Source: Flagellimonas nanhaiensis
Lineage (GTDB): Bacteria > Bacteroidota > Bacteroidia > Flavobacteriales > Flavobacteriaceae
Length of the DNA stretch: 64,000 bases
Assembly (NCBI RefSeq): GCF_003382275.1
Contig: NZ_QTJX01000001.1
Coordinates: forward strand, 62,001-126,000
Direction of reading: 5' to 3'
Below, one piece after another: positions 34,265-44,506 of the stretch. Position 1 is the first letter of the stretch, and each line of letters opens with the position of its first letter. The position numbers were made by a program, and so were the translations under genes. The notes under the pieces are model-generated. The model saw nothing but the letters and a program-made list of their open reading frames with translations. It did not search any database and was not told the origin of the DNA.

Positions 34265-35983
34265 TTAGTTAGCTGGTGGTACTCCATTGTCATCCCAGAA
34301 AACAGCTTGTTGCTGATTTGCTTTTTGAGAGATATTAGAGTTGTTGTTCACAGCATTTGTAGGGTAATACATGGATTGAATAAACACATCTGGGTTCGGC
34401 TCCAAGTTAGGTTGCAACGTAGTAGGGAAATTGGTTCTTCTATAGAAGTTGTATGTCTCTACACCATTACCAAAGTGAGCAACAAAATACTGCTCTCCCA
34501 AAATGTCCCATTTTCCACTAGTGTCAGCATCATCAAAAGCAACACCTACTGCATTAACAAAGCTAGTTACATCTCCTGCTGTTGGGGCAAAAGAAGCATC
34601 TGCACCTGCAAAACGGCTTGCAGAGAAATCCTGAACTTTTGTAATGGATTTTTCAACTGCGGTCAAAAGAGCAGCTCTAGCACCAGGAACATCTCCGCTG
34701 GCCATCGCAGCTTCAGCAATCATAAAATCAACACCAAAGGAAGTCAAAAGGTTGCTAATACCGTTACCGCCTGATCCTGAGCCAAGAGCGATTTCACCAA
34801 AGCTGTCATCATCAAACTGTCCTCCAACAGGATATACCCCGTAAGCAGCTCTTAACAGTCCATCTGGTGGAATACCGTCTGCGTCACCATGATCACGACC
34901 CCAGTATCCATTGTCCAACCAGCAGAATGTAAATCCTCCATCTATGTAGTGCTGAGGAGGAGTTTCCAAAGAACAGTTCAAAGTCTCTTCGTTTGGATCA
35001 ACTCCGGGTGCTCCAGGAACACCTGGACTCTGACGATAGAAATAGTATCTAATCCTTGGATCTTCTGACGTGTCCATTAGGTTCATTAACCAGTTGGATT
35101 GATAATCACCACCACCAGTGTCCGTATAGTTGATTCCATATCTAGGGTGTCTTGTATCAGGTTGTGAAGCACTACCTGAAGACCAAGACCAAATCATATC
35201 CTCAGAAGTATCTGAAATATAGTTTCCACTTGCAAGAATAGAATTGAAGCTAGCCAAAGCACTGCTATCAACTAATCTACGCTGCATGTAGATTTTCATC
35301 TTCAAAGTATTGGCAGCTTTTACCCACATTTCATAGTCGCCAGCATAATAGTAGTCTATTGTTGGCTCTGCTGCTGCTGTGCTATTAAAATTGGCGATGG
35401 CTTGGTCCAAAAGAGCCAAACTAGCGTCATAAATGCTCGCCCCAGAATCCACAGCTGGGTTAAAGTTGGCCTCTCCTTCTGCAGTAATGGCTTCTGTGTA
35501 AGGTACATCTCCAAAGAAATCTACCATGGAAACCATTAAGAAAGCCTCGATAAACTGACCTATTCCAATATGGTGGGTAAGGCCTGCTTCTTCCGCTAAT
35601 GGATTCATTTTTCTTAAATCCGCTAAAATACCACGGTAGGCATTAATCCATTCATCATCCATGTCCGAACCTTGGTAGGCACTAACATAGTTTCTACCAC
35701 TCATATTCACGACACGTGATAGTTCCATTCCAATTTCAAAGAAACCGTCACCAGTGGTATTACCACCAGATTGCCAGTTATCATTTGCGTCAAAATCGGC
35801 ATCACCCTCAAACTGCCTAATGAAATCTTCTTGAATAGAGCTCAAGAAGAAATCTGCACTAGCTTGGTCTGGGGTAAGTGCATTTGGGTTTTGTGTGAGG
35901 TCCAATTCGGTAGTCTCACAGGAAACCATTGCTAACATGGTTCCAAGAACCGCTGTTGCTATATACTTATTAATATTTCTCAT
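34265..35983 (-). CDS. SusD/RagB-family nutrient-binding lipoprotein
   Basis: Lipoprotein of 572 residues from MRNINKY, with lipobox AMVSC and then ETTELDLTQNPNALTPDQAS, typical of SusD-like family 2. TPR-type helices carry conserved segments (YRGILADLRKMN, VKAANTLKMKIYMQRR, DFMIAEAAMASGD). It forms the lid over the SusC pore and captures ligand at the cell surface. An ATG three codons upstream is possible. It lies 22 nt downstream of susC-like. Confidence 0.94.
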   Translation of the reverse strand: MRNINKYIATAVLGTMLAMVSCETTELDLTQNPNALTPDQASADFFLSSIQEDFIRQFEGDADFDANDNWQSGGNTTGDGFFEIGMELSRVVNMSGRNYVSAYQGSDMDDEWINAYRGILADLRKMNPLAEEAGLTHHIGIGQFIEAFLMVSMVDFFGDVPYTEAITAEGEANFNPAVDSGASIYDASLALLDQAIANFNSTAAAEPTIDYYYAGDYEMWVKAANTLKMKIYMQRRLVDSSALASFNSILASGNYISDTSEDMIWSWSSGSASQPDTRHPRYGINYTDTGGGDYQSNWLMNLMDTSEDPRIRYYFYRQSPGVPGAPGVDPNEETLNCSLETPPQHYIDGGFTFCWLDNGYWGRDHGDADGIPPDGLLRAAYGVYPVGGQFDDDSFGEIALGSGSGGNGISNLLTSFGVDFMIAEAAMASGDVPGARAALLTAVEKSITKVQDFSASRFAGADASFAPTAGDVTSFVNAVGVAFDDADTSGKWDILGEQYFVAHFGNGVETYNFYRRTNFPTTLQPNLEPNPDVFIQSMYYPTNAVNNNSNISQKANQQQAVFWDDNGVPPAN

Positions 35984-36005
35984 TATTCTCATAGTTTTTT
36001 TAGTC

Positions 36006-39000
36006 TTAGAATGTTGCTTTTACACTCAACCCATATCTTCTTGAGCTAGGACCATTGATGAAATCAAATCCTTGTCCGTTGGTTACCCCAAGTCCCGCAG
36101 TGTTGGGGTCAAAGTTGGCTCCTTTAGGCGTGTTGAAAGCTCTGAACCAAAGGTTTTGACCAGAAACAGTAAAAGTCAAAGCACCAAATGGTGTCTTGTC
36201 CAAGAACTTACTTGGCAAGGAATAGCTCAAAGAAGCTTCTTGCAATCTTAGCGTAGTAGCATCATATACTTGCAACTCACTTGGACCGAACAGTATGTTA
36301 CTGAACCAAAAAGTAGAGTTGTTAATCTGAAGATTGTTAGGATTACCGCTAGCATCAACACCTGGAAGAATGTAAGTGTCCTCCCTGTCAATAGTTTCGG
36401 TAATCAAACCTCTACCAAGAAGGGTTGAAACAGTAGATGAATAAACATCACCTCCCTGAGTATAGTTCCACTGGAATCCTAAAGAGAAGTTCTTGTAGGA
36501 AATAGAGTTGCTAATGTTAGCTACCCAGTCAGGGTTTGGATCTCCGATTATACCATCTGTAGGATCTTGAACGTAGTTACCATCAGCACCTACAACAAAA
36601 TCTCCATTGTCATCTCTCAAAATACGGCTACCGAAGAAAACTCCAAGAGGCTCATCTTCAATTGCCGCGTTTCCTAGGTTAGAGAAACCTGAGTAAATAA
36701 CTTGATCGGTATCAAGACCTAGGTCAGTTACCGTAGTCTCGTAAGCTGTGAAGTTCACATTGGTTCTCCAGCTGAATCCGCCTTCTTCACTAGCTCTGAA
36801 CCACTCAACTCCAAGATCAGCTTCAACACCTTCAGATTCTATCTCACCAATGTTTGTTGCAGTAACTGTGAAACCAGTTGCAGGATCAAGAGGTCTGTCT
36901 AGAATCAGGTCATTTGTTTTACGCTGGTAAATAGAAGCGTCAAAAGTAATTCTGTTATTCCACCATCTTGACTCGATACCAAGTTCGATTTCTTCCAATG
37001 TTTCAGGTTGAAGGTTCTCGTTTCCTAAACGAACACCTGTAGTATTTGTAACTACGTTAGACCCTGTTCCATCTTGGGCATCTTGAGTGTCCAAGAAAAG
37101 AGTACTGGCAACAGGATAGTTACTTGTACCTGCATCAAAGTTTGCAGAAACACCAATACCACCACGAACTTTCAAGTAGTTAAGAATGTTCTCAGATTTC
37201 AAACCGTCAAAAGCAGCGGTTGGAATGAAGGATACACTGGCACTAGGGTAGAACTGAGACCTATTGTCTTTAGAGAAATTGGATACCCAATCGTTCCTAC
37301 CTGCCAATGTAACATATACTAAATTGTCATAATCAAAATCTGCCTGACCATAAACCCCAACAATGTTGTTTTCAACAAATGTTTGGATTTCGTTCTGGTT
37401 CAAGAAATTGAAGTGTCTTAGCACACCAAAAACTTGCTGACCATCACTTGCAACACCATTTTGATCAAATACATTTCTTCTTGAGGTAGCACCAACGTTA
37501 AAGGTACTTCCGATTTTTTCTGTTAGATCAAAATCACCGTTCAAGACCAAGTTGTGATCCCAAATTGTATTGGTGTTGTTCCAAGTTTCGTAAATACCGC
37601 TTACAGTTCTAGCTCCTGTACCAATACCTCCTTTATTTTGGAAGTTAGTGTTGTTCTCACTGTAGATATCAATACCAGCACGGTATATCAAGTTAAGATT
37701 ATCCGATAGGTCATACTGAATAGACGCTTGTCCAAAAACCCTATTGGTTTCTTGGTTTGATTCAGCGTTAGCCACAGTCCATAGTGGGTGCTGGATAGAG
37801 TTGTTCTGACGATAGTAAACACTACCACCGGTAATTGGGTCTTCGAAAGGAAGTCCTTGAACATCGATACTCCTTGGAGTAAACCAAAGGTGTCCAAAAA
37901 CAGAAGAACCTGTACCAGTTGCTCCGTTACCTTGGCTCAATGCCACAGGAGGAGAAGTAAACTTGGTTCTTGCATAGTTCAACGTACCACTAACGGTAAA
38001 CTTGTTGGACAAAATTGCTCTACCACCTACAGAAAGTGTGTTACGAGTAACTGAGTTGTTAGGTGTAAATCCGTTGTCCTTTAAGTGTCCATAGTTAAGG
38101 TTGTATCCAATTTTCCCGTCATCAGAAGCTCCTCTTACGTTAATGGAAGTATTGGCAACAGTACCTGTTTTAAAGAACCTTCCAACACTATCGTAAGGTC
38201 TCCACTCATACAAAGCACCCTGGAACTCAGGAAATGCAGCTTGAATGGCACTTGTAGAAGTTGAATAAGGGTGTCTTAGGAATCCTGGTGTTCCAGAAAG
38301 AGTACCATTAATGGCATTCTGGTTACCCCATCCTGAAGGTCCTTCTCTGTCAAAACTTGGTCCCCAGTTACTGAAGAACCATCCAAAAGATTGGTCAAAT
38401 CCATTACCATACTCATCCTGGTAATCAGGAAGCGAAGCAATTTCATTGAAGAAAAGTGATGAGTTTACTGTAATCTCTGTCTTTTTTGGTCCAGAAGCTC
38501 CAGCAGAACCACCTTTGGTAGTAATAAGGATAACCCCGTTACGACCTTGAGAACCATAGAGTGTGGCAGCAGCCAAACCTCTAAGAACGTTCACGCTTTC
38601 TATACTGTTTGGATCAAGATCCAAGAAACGGCTTGAACCATTGTTACCATTTACAAAGTCTTGACGGTCACCTTGCCTACCTTGAGAGTTTGTGTCAGAA
38701 CTAAAAGGTACACCATCCACAATAAAAAGGGCCTGGTTACTACCACTAAAAGTAGAAAGACCACGGATGATTACATTTGTTCCTGACCCAGAAAGACCAC
38801 TCTGGTTGGTAATCTGTACACCAGCCGCTTTACCTTGAAGCACACGGGCAACATCACCTTCTGGACGAGACTCCAAATCCTCTTCTCCAACTTCGGTCAC
38901 CGCATAACCTAATGCTTGTTTCTCCCTTTTAATACCAAGGGCGGTAACCACAACTTCTTCAAGAGCCTGGGTGTCTTCCTCCATTTGAAGGTTGATCACA

Positions 39001-39266
39001 TTCCCGGCGCCAACAGCCCTTCTAGCATCTTTTTGACCTATGTAAGTAAAAAGTAGTGTTTGGCCTTGACTTGCATTGATGGCGTAGTTTCCATCAAAAT
39101 CTGTTTGGGTACCATTGGTGGTCCCTTCTACGACAATGTTGACCCCAGGTAACGGAAGACCGTCAGCATCCGTAACAGTACCTGTAATCGTCTTGTCTTG
39201 TGCAAAGGATATATGCACAACAAACGCCAATAATAGCGTTAACAATCCATTAAGTTTTGTTCTCAT
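36006..39266 (-). CDS. SusC/RagA-family TonB-linked outer-membrane transporter
   Basis: TonB-dependent transporter of 1086 residues. Signal peptide ends near SFAQD; a carboxypeptidase-regulatory-like domain follows (GTVTDADGLPLPGVNIVVEG, about 28-95), then a TonB-box/plug region (EEVVVTALGIKREKQALGYA, and the plug with VIIRGLSTFSG and FIVDGVPF). The rest is a 22-strand barrel ending in Phe (SVKATF). It imports a ligand with the SusD-like partner encoded next. No sugar hydrolase lies nearby, so a glycan substrate cannot be assumed. Confidence 0.96.
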   Translation of the reverse strand: MRTKLNGLLTLLLAFVVHISFAQDKTITGTVTDADGLPLPGVNIVVEGTTNGTQTDFDGNYAINASQGQTLLFTYIGQKDARRAVGAGNVINLQMEEDTQALEEVVVTALGIKREKQALGYAVTEVGEEDLESRPEGDVARVLQGKAAGVQITNQSGLSGSGTNVIIRGLSTFSGSNQALFIVDGVPFSSDTNSQGRQGDRQDFVNGNNGSSRFLDLDPNSIESVNVLRGLAAATLYGSQGRNGVILITTKGGSAGASGPKKTEITVNSSLFFNEIASLPDYQDEYGNGFDQSFGWFFSNWGPSFDREGPSGWGNQNAINGTLSGTPGFLRHPYSTSTSAIQAAFPEFQGALYEWRPYDSVGRFFKTGTVANTSINVRGASDDGKIGYNLNYGHLKDNGFTPNNSVTRNTLSVGGRAILSNKFTVSGTLNYARTKFTSPPVALSQGNGATGTGSSVFGHLWFTPRSIDVQGLPFEDPITGGSVYYRQNNSIQHPLWTVANAESNQETNRVFGQASIQYDLSDNLNLIYRAGIDIYSENNTNFQNKGGIGTGARTVSGIYETWNNTNTIWDHNLVLNGDFDLTEKIGSTFNVGATSRRNVFDQNGVASDGQQVFGVLRHFNFLNQNEIQTFVENNIVGVYGQADFDYDNLVYVTLAGRNDWVSNFSKDNRSQFYPSASVSFIPTAAFDGLKSENILNYLKVRGGIGVSANFDAGTSNYPVASTLFLDTQDAQDGTGSNVVTNTTGVRLGNENLQPETLEEIELGIESRWWNNRITFDASIYQRKTNDLILDRPLDPATGFTVTATNIGEIESEGVEADLGVEWFRASEEGGFSWRTNVNFTAYETTVTDLGLDTDQVIYSGFSNLGNAAIEDEPLGVFFGSRILRDDNGDFVVGADGNYVQDPTDGIIGDPNPDWVANISNSISYKNFSLGFQWNYTQGGDVYSSTVSTLLGRGLITETIDREDTYILPGVDASGNPNNLQINNSTFWFSNILFGPSELQVYDATTLRLQEASLSYSLPSKFLDKTPFGALTFTVSGQNLWFRAFNTPKGANFDPNTAGLGVTNGQGFDFINGPSSRRYGLSVKATF

Positions 39267-39296
39267 TTTAAAATTATTTGAATTAGCTAGCCGCTA

Positions 39297-39324
39297 AAAT
39301 CATAATTTCATGTTAATAATCCAA
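39297..39324 (-). promoter_or_regulatory. Candidate promoter of the SusC-like gene
   Basis: Minus-strand TTG (39322-39324) is followed after 17 nt by TATGATTT (39297-39304), close to but not exactly TAnnTTTG. Transcription would start some 25 nt before the ATG. Confidence 0.3.
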
Positions 39325-39692
39325 ACTAATTTTACTAAAATTTTAAGAGAACCCCCCGTAAATGCGATAACTGCAAAATGATTAGCAATGATTATCAACT
39401 CATCAATTTGAGTGCTCTGGAATTATTCTGTTTGCAATTTTCATGCATTGGAAAAAAATATTCGGTTTAAAATATCAGCACTATTGAATTGTTTCTCCGG
39501 GAGTCGTATGGCGTAATATGATGGAGGTTTGTGGAATTAATCCAAAAGAAAATCTCGCTAAATGATGTTTTCGGATTTATACCTTAATTATATATACTAC
39601 TTTTTTGGTTGTTGTTTTATGGAAGAGAAGATTTTGAATTCATGCGGGGCATAGATTTTTTTTTCGATTAAAATAAATTTAATCTTCAAGGA
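39325..39692. other. AT-rich divergent intergenic region between the Sus cluster and rpsL
   Basis: No gene is supported here. It is AT-rich, with short inverted repeats such as ACTCA/TGAGT around TCAATT near 39400 and TGATTAGCAATGATTATCA near 39380, which could be regulator sites for the Sus-type genes. The rpsL promoter follows it. Confidence 0.4.
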
Positions 39693-39693
39693 T

Positions 39694-39741
39694 TTGAATT
39701 ATTCCTAAATATCACTACATTTGCAGCCCTCAAAAAGAGGG
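39694..39741 (+). promoter_or_regulatory. Promoter of the ribosomal superoperon with a 5' hairpin
   Basis: TTG (39694-39696), 19 nt, TACATTTG (39716-39723) is an exact match to the Bacteroidota sigma-A promoter with ideal spacing. Transcription would begin near 39728-39731, so the hairpin CCCTC-AAAAA-GAGGG (39727-39741) would sit at the very 5' end of the mRNA and could stabilise it or affect initiation. Confidence 0.75.
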
Positions 39742-39766
39742 TTATTTAGTTTTTAAAGGAAATTTA

Positions 39767-40141
39767 ATGCCAACAATTTCACAATTAGTACGAAAAGGAA
39801 GAGTCACAATTACCAAGAAGAGTAAATCGGCTGCTTTGGATTCGTGTCCTCAAAGAAGAGGGGTTTGTACGCGGGTTTATACCACCACGCCAAAGAAACC
39901 AAACTCAGCAATGCGAAAAGTTGCAAGGGTTAGGTTGACCAATGGTAAAGAGGTCAATGCGTATATCCCAGGAGAGGGGCACAACCTTCAGGAGCACTCG
40001 ATAGTATTGGTTAGAGGTGGAAGAGTAAAGGATTTGCCTGGTGTGCGATATCACATTGTCCGTGGTGCGTTAGATACTGCAGGAGTTGCAGGAAGAACGC
40101 AGCGTAGGTCAAAATATGGTGCCAAGCGTCCCAAAAAGTAA
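39767..40141 (+). CDS. rpsL: 30S ribosomal protein S12
   Basis: Decoding-centre protein of 124 residues, first gene of the superoperon. [28 protein letters not shown] and [14 protein letters not shown] are diagnostic. Lysines at 43 and 88, where changes give streptomycin resistance in other bacteria, are present. The family's universal order rpsL-rpsG-fusA follows. Confidence 0.99.
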   Translation: MPTISQLVRKGRVTITKKSKSAALDSCPQRRGVCTRVYTTTPKKPNSAMRKVARVRLTNGKEVNAYIPGEGHNLQEHSIVLVRGGRVKDLPGVRYHIVRGALDTAGVAGRTQRRSKYGAKRPKK

Positions 40142-40161
40142 TCAACTTTTAAGAAGAAGCA

Positions 40162-40638
40162 ATGAGAAAAAAGCAGGCAAAGAAAAGACCGTTGTTGCCA
40201 GATCCTAAGTTTAACGATCAGCTTGTTACGCGTTTTGTGAACATGATGATGTGGGATGGCAAAAAATCAGTTGCATTTAAGATTTTCTACGACGCAATAG
40301 ATATTGTGGACGAGAAAAATAACGACGAAGAAAAAACCGCTTTGGAGCTATGGAAAGATGCACTTTCCAATGTTATGCCCCATGTGGAGGTTCGCAGTAG
40401 AAGGGTAGGTGGGGCTACATTCCAGATTCCGATGCAAATTCGTCCAGACAGGAAGATATCCACTGCTATGAAGTGGTTGATTAGTTATGCAAGAAAGCGT
40501 AATGAAAAATCCATGGCTCAAAAATTGGCCGCTGAAATTTTAGCAGCAGCCAAGGAAGAAGGGGCGGCAGTCAAGAAAAGAGTAGATACACACAAAATGG
40601 CCGAGGCCAATAAAGCATTCTCACACTTTAGATTCTAG
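40162..40638 (+). CDS. rpsG: 30S ribosomal protein S7
   Basis: Protein of 158 residues that nucleates assembly of the 30S head and lies near the E site. [33 protein letters not shown] and the C-terminal [15 protein letters not shown] match S7. It lies 20 nt after rpsL and 8 nt before fusA. Confidence 0.99.
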   Translation: MRKKQAKKRPLLPDPKFNDQLVTRFVNMMMWDGKKSVAFKIFYDAIDIVDEKNNDEEKTALELWKDALSNVMPHVEVRSRRVGGATFQIPMQIRPDRKISTAMKWLISYARKRNEKSMAQKLAAEILAAAKEEGAAVKKRVDTHKMAEANKAFSHFRF

Positions 40639-40646
40639 TCAATACA

Positions 40647-42773
40647 ATGTCAAGAGATTTAAAATATACAAGGAATATAGGTATTGCAGCGCATATTGAT
40701 GCTGGAAAGACCACTACTACTGAGCGTATTCTTTTTTATACAGGTGTAAGTCATAAAATAGGTGAGGTGCACGATGGGGCAGCTACCATGGACTGGATGG
40801 AGCAAGAGCAAGAGCGTGGTATTACCATTACCTCTGCTGCTACAACATGTACTTGGCAGTTTCCTACGGAGAATGGAAAGCCTACTGCCGATGCAAAAGG
40901 ATACCACTTTAATATCATTGATACTCCCGGACACGTTGATTTTACCGTTGAGGTAAATCGTTCATTGCGTGTTTTGGATGGATTGGTCTTCTTGTTCAGT
41001 GCGGTTGATGGTGTTGAGCCTCAATCTGAAACTAACTGGAGATTGGCCGATAACTATAAAGTACCTCGAATCGGATTCGTGAACAAAATGGACCGTCAAG
41101 GTTCTAACTTCTTGAACGTGTGCAAGCAGGTTCGTGAAATGTTGGGATCCAATGCAGTGCCGATTGTTTTGCCAATTGGTGAGGAAGCTGATTTTAAAGG
41201 TATTGTTGATCTTGCCAAGAACAGGGCTATCGTTTGGCACGATGAGAACTTTGGTTCTACCTTCGATGTTATCGACATTCCTGCGGAAATGCAAGATGAA
41301 GTAAAAGAATACAGAGCTGCTTTGATAGAAGCTGTAGCAGAATATGATGAGGAGTTGATGGAGAAGTTCTTTGAGGACGAGGATTCCATTACTGAAGAAG
41401 AAGTTCATGCTGCCTTGAGAGCTGCTGTTATGGACAGGGCCATCATACCAATGGTTTGTGGGTCTTCCTTCAAAAATAAAGGAGTTCAATTCTTGTTGGA
41501 TGCTGTTTGTCGTTACTTGCCTTCTCCATTGGATAAGGATGATATCGTAGGAACAAATCCTGATACAGGAGGCGAAATTACTAGAAAGCCAGACCCAAAA
41601 GAGCCCTTTTCTGCTTTGGCATTTAAGATTGCTACCGATCCTTTCGTAGGTCGTTTGGCATTCTTTAGAGCTTATTCTGGTCGTTTGGATGCTGGGTCTT
41701 ACATTTTGAACAACCGTTCAGGTAAGAAAGAGCGTATTTCTCGTATCTATCAAATGCACTCCAATAAGCAAAATGCAATTGAGTACATAGAGGCTGGAGA
41801 TATTGGTGCTGCTGTTGGGTTTAAAGATATCAAGACTGGTGATACTATGTCTGATGAAAAACACCCGATTGTACTTGAAAGTATGGATTTCCCTGACCCG
41901 GTAATTGGTATTGCTGTTGAGCCAAAAACTAAGGCTGATGTGGATAAATTGGGTATGTCTTTGGCTAAATTGGCCGAAGAAGATCCAACCTTCCAGGTGA
42001 AAACTGATGAAGCTTCAGGTCAAACTATTATTTCAGGTATGGGTGAGCTTCACTTGGACATTATTGTAGATCGTCTACGACGTGAGTTCAAGGTTGAAGT
42101 AAACCAAGGTCAACCTCAAGTGGAGTACAAAGAAGCCTTGACAGCTGTTGCCAACCATAGAGAGGTTTACAAGAAACAAACCGGTGGTCGTGGTAAGTTT
42201 GCCGACATCGTATTTGTTATGGAACCTGCCGAAGAAGGTAAAGCTGGTCTTGAGTTTGTAAATGAGATTAAAGGAGGTAACATTCCTAAAGAATATATTC
42301 CATCTGTTGAAAAAGGTTTCAAAGAAGCTATGAAGAATGGTCCTTTGGCCGGGTTTGAGATGGATAGTATGAAAATTACTCTTAAGGATGGATCTTTCCA
42401 CCCTGTGGATTCTGATTCTCTTTCGTTTGAGCTTGCTGCAAAACTTGGATACAAGGAAGCTGCAAGAGCTGCAAGAGCTGTATTGATGGAGCCTATTATG
42501 AAACTGGAAGTACTTACTCCGGAAGAAAATATGGGTGATATCGTTGGTGACTTGAACCGAAGAAGAGGTCAGGTAAACAATATGGATGATAGAGCTGGTT
42601 CCAAAGTTGTAAAGGCAGAGGTTCCGCTTTCTGAAATGTTTGGATATGTAACTTCCTTGAGGACATTGTCTTCAGGTAGAGCTACGTCCACTATGGAATT
42701 TTCACACTATGCAGAAACTCCTTCCAACATAGCGGAAGAAGTAATCAAGACAGCAAAAGGAGTAACCGCTTAA
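40647..42773 (+). CDS. fusA: Translation elongation factor G
   Basis: Translocation GTPase of 708 residues. G motifs are [11 protein letters not shown] (15-25), the [11 protein letters not shown] switch, DTPGHVDF and NKMDR. Domains II to V follow in order, with the domain IV loop region [11 protein letters not shown] and the C-terminal [14 protein letters not shown]. Placement between rpsG and rpsJ without a tuf gene is common in Bacteroidota. Codon use is highly biased, fitting strong expression. Confidence 0.99.
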   Translation: MSRDLKYTRNIGIAAHIDAGKTTTTERILFYTGVSHKIGEVHDGAATMDWMEQEQERGITITSAATTCTWQFPTENGKPTADAKGYHFNIIDTPGHVDFTVEVNRSLRVLDGLVFLFSAVDGVEPQSETNWRLADNYKVPRIGFVNKMDRQGSNFLNVCKQVREMLGSNAVPIVLPIGEEADFKGIVDLAKNRAIVWHDENFGSTFDVIDIPAEMQDEVKEYRAALIEAVAEYDEELMEKFFEDEDSITEEEVHAALRAAVMDRAIIPMVCGSSFKNKGVQFLLDAVCRYLPSPLDKDDIVGTNPDTGGEITRKPDPKEPFSALAFKIATDPFVGRLAFFRAYSGRLDAGSYILNNRSGKKERISRIYQMHSNKQNAIEYIEAGDIGAAVGFKDIKTGDTMSDEKHPIVLESMDFPDPVIGIAVEPKTKADVDKLGMSLAKLAEEDPTFQVKTDEASGQTIISGMGELHLDIIVDRLRREFKVEVNQGQPQVEYKEALTAVANHREVYKKQTGGRGKFADIVFVMEPAEEGKAGLEFVNEIKGGNIPKEYIPSVEKGFKEAMKNGPLAGFEMDSMKITLKDGSFHPVDSDSLSFELAAKLGYKEAARAARAVLMEPIMKLEVLTPEENMGDIVGDLNRRRGQVNNMDDRAGSKVVKAEVPLSEMFGYVTSLRTLSSGRATSTMEFSHYAETPSNIAEEVIKTAKGVTA

Positions 42774-42783
42774 TTTCAGCAAG

Positions 42784-43089
42784 ATGAGTCAAAAAATTAG
42801 AATAAAATTGAAATCTTACGATCACAATTTGGTGGACAAATCTGCTGAAAAGATCGTGAAAACGGTAAAAACTACCGGTGCTGTGGTTACTGGACCAATT
42901 CCATTGCCAACGCACAAAAAAATATTTACGGTTTTGCGTTCACCTCACGTGAACAAGAAATCAAGGGAGCAGTTCCAGTTGAGTTCTTACAAGAGACTTT
43001 TGGATATTTATAGCTCCTCATCAAAAACCATTGATGCCCTTATGAAGTTGGAACTTCCAAGTGGTGTTGAGGTTGAGATAAAAGTGTAA
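42784..43089 (+). CDS. rpsJ: 30S ribosomal protein S10
   Basis: Protein of 101 residues, part of the 30S head. [20 protein letters not shown] and [21 protein letters not shown] are typical. It follows fusA by 10 nt and is separated from rplC by an unusually long structured gap, so it belongs transcriptionally to the rpsL-fusA block. Confidence 0.99.
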   Translation: MSQKIRIKLKSYDHNLVDKSAEKIVKTVKTTGAVVTGPIPLPTHKKIFTVLRSPHVNKKSREQFQLSSYKRLLDIYSSSSKTIDALMKLELPSGVEVEIKV

Positions 43090-43093
43090 GTAT

Positions 43094-43215
43094 GTTCCAT
43101 CCTTTAGGATGGAGGACATGTCTCGAACGATGGTTCGGGAAAAACGGTGAAAGAAAAAATCTGGGTCAGAGCAGAAAATTTTCTTGACCCAATTTTTTTG
43201 CCAGAAAATTGGCAA
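43094..43215 (+). promoter_or_regulatory. Structured leader with terminator-like attenuator before rplC
   Basis: Four hairpins lie in series: TCCATCC/GGATGGA (43096-43113), TCTCGAAC/GTTCGGGA (43121-43140), TGGGTCA/TGACCCA (43162-43191) followed at once by seven T (43193-43199), and TTGCCA/TGGCAA (43198-43215), whose first arm overlaps that T-run. The third has intrinsic-terminator form. This fits an attenuator controlling everything from rplC onward. Which protein or signal acts on it is inference. Confidence 0.6.
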
Positions 43216-43252
43216 GCAATAAAAAGAGTAAACAATTAATAATTAATTAAAT

Positions 43253-43870
43253 ATGTCTGGGTTAATAGGTAGAAAAATCGGTATGACCAGCATCTTTGAC
43301 GAGAATGGAAAAAATGTTCCATGTACCGTTCTTGAAGCTGGACCATGCGTGGTTACCCAAGTCAGAACCGAAGAGGTGGACGGGTACAGTGCCCTTCAAC
43401 TAGGTTTCGATGACAAGGCAGAAAAGCGTGCAAACAAGGCCGAAGCCGGTCATGTTAAAAAAGCAGGCGCTTCTCCAAAGAAGAAAGTCGTTGAATTCCG
43501 TGATTTTGAAGGTGAATACAAATTGGGAGACACTGTTGGTGTTGATCTATTTGTAGAAGGAGAATTTGTTGATGTTATTGGAACATCAAAAGGAAAAGGC
43601 TTTCAAGGTGTTGTTAAAAGACACGGTTTTGGAGGTGTTGGACAAGCGACCCACGGTCAGCACAACAGATTAAGGGCTCCCGGGTCCATTGGTGCTGCAT
43701 CATATCCTGCAAGAGTTTTCAAAGGAATGAAAATGGCAGGAAGAATGGGTGGTGAAAGAGTAACAGTTCAAAACTTGAGAGTGTTGAAAGTGGTACCTGA
43801 GAAGAACCTTATTGTAGTTAAGGGCTGCGTTCCAGGTCACAAAAATGCTTACGTAACAATTGAGAAGTAA
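43253..43870 (+). CDS. rplC: 50S ribosomal protein L3
   Basis: Early-assembly 50S protein of 205 residues reaching toward the peptidyl-transferase centre. [15 protein letters not shown] and [21 protein letters not shown] are diagnostic. It is the first gene after the attenuator-like leader, and its stop overlaps the rplD start by one base (TAATG). Confidence 0.99.
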   Translation: MSGLIGRKIGMTSIFDENGKNVPCTVLEAGPCVVTQVRTEEVDGYSALQLGFDDKAEKRANKAEAGHVKKAGASPKKKVVEFRDFEGEYKLGDTVGVDLFVEGEFVDVIGTSKGKGFQGVVKRHGFGGVGQATHGQHNRLRAPGSIGAASYPARVFKGMKMAGRMGGERVTVQNLRVLKVVPEKNLIVVKGCVPGHKNAYVTIEK

Positions 43871-44499
43871 TGAAGGTTGCAGTTTTAGATATCAAAGGAA
43901 AAGAAACTGGAAGAAAGGTAGACCTTTCTGACGATGTTTTCGGTATAGAGCCCAATGAGCATGCCATCTATTTAGATGTAAAGCAATACTTGGCACACCA
44001 GAGACAAGGTACCCACAAATCCAAGGAAAGAGCTGAGATTGCCGGTAGTACCCGTAAGATCAAAAAGCAAAAAGGAACTGGTACCGCAAGGGCGGGTAGC
44101 ATCAAATCTCCTGTTTTTAGAGGAGGGGGTAGAATTTTTGGTCCAAGACCAAAGGATTACACCCAAAAATTGAACAAAAACGTTAAACGTTTGGCCCGTA
44201 AATCAGCCTTGAGCATCAAGTCAAAAGAGAAAGCGTTGGTCGTTGTGGAGGATTTCAATTTTGAAGCGCCAAAGACCAAAGATTTTGTTGCTTTCTTGAC
44301 ATCTCTTGGTATAGAAAATAAAAAGTCCTTGATCGTGTTGGGCGATACAAATAATAATGTATATTTGTCGTCGCGCAATTTGGAGCGTTCTGAGGTTGTA
44401 ACTAACTCAGAATTAAACACTTACAAGATTGTAAATGCAACCAATGTAGTGTTTACCGAGAGTGCGTTGGAAGGAATAGAATCAAACTTAAAGAAATAG
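43870..44499 (+). CDS. rplD: 50S ribosomal protein L4
   Basis: Protein of 209 residues lining the exit tunnel. The extended loop [24 protein letters not shown] (positions about 77-100) is typical. In E. coli L4 represses the S10 operon by attenuation; with a terminator-like leader just upstream of rplC, it is a natural candidate regulator here. Confidence 0.99.
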   Translation: MKVAVLDIKGKETGRKVDLSDDVFGIEPNEHAIYLDVKQYLAHQRQGTHKSKERAEIAGSTRKIKKQKGTGTARAGSIKSPVFRGGGRIFGPRPKDYTQKLNKNVKRLARKSALSIKSKEKALVVVEDFNFEAPKTKDFVAFLTSLGIENKKSLIVLGDTNNNVYLSSRNLERSEVVTNSELNTYKIVNATNVVFTESALEGIESNLKK

Positions 44500-44506
44500 A
44501 AGTATC

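Noticed and set aside
39325-39692. Possible tRNA or small RNA in the rpsL upstream gap
   Set aside because: No cloverleaf, CCA end or T-loop consensus could be found; only AT-rich sequence with short inverted repeats.
40962-41489. Long 175-codon open frame antisense to fusA
   Set aside because: It is a mirror of the highly biased fusA codons, with unnatural composition and no motif; fusA itself is certain.
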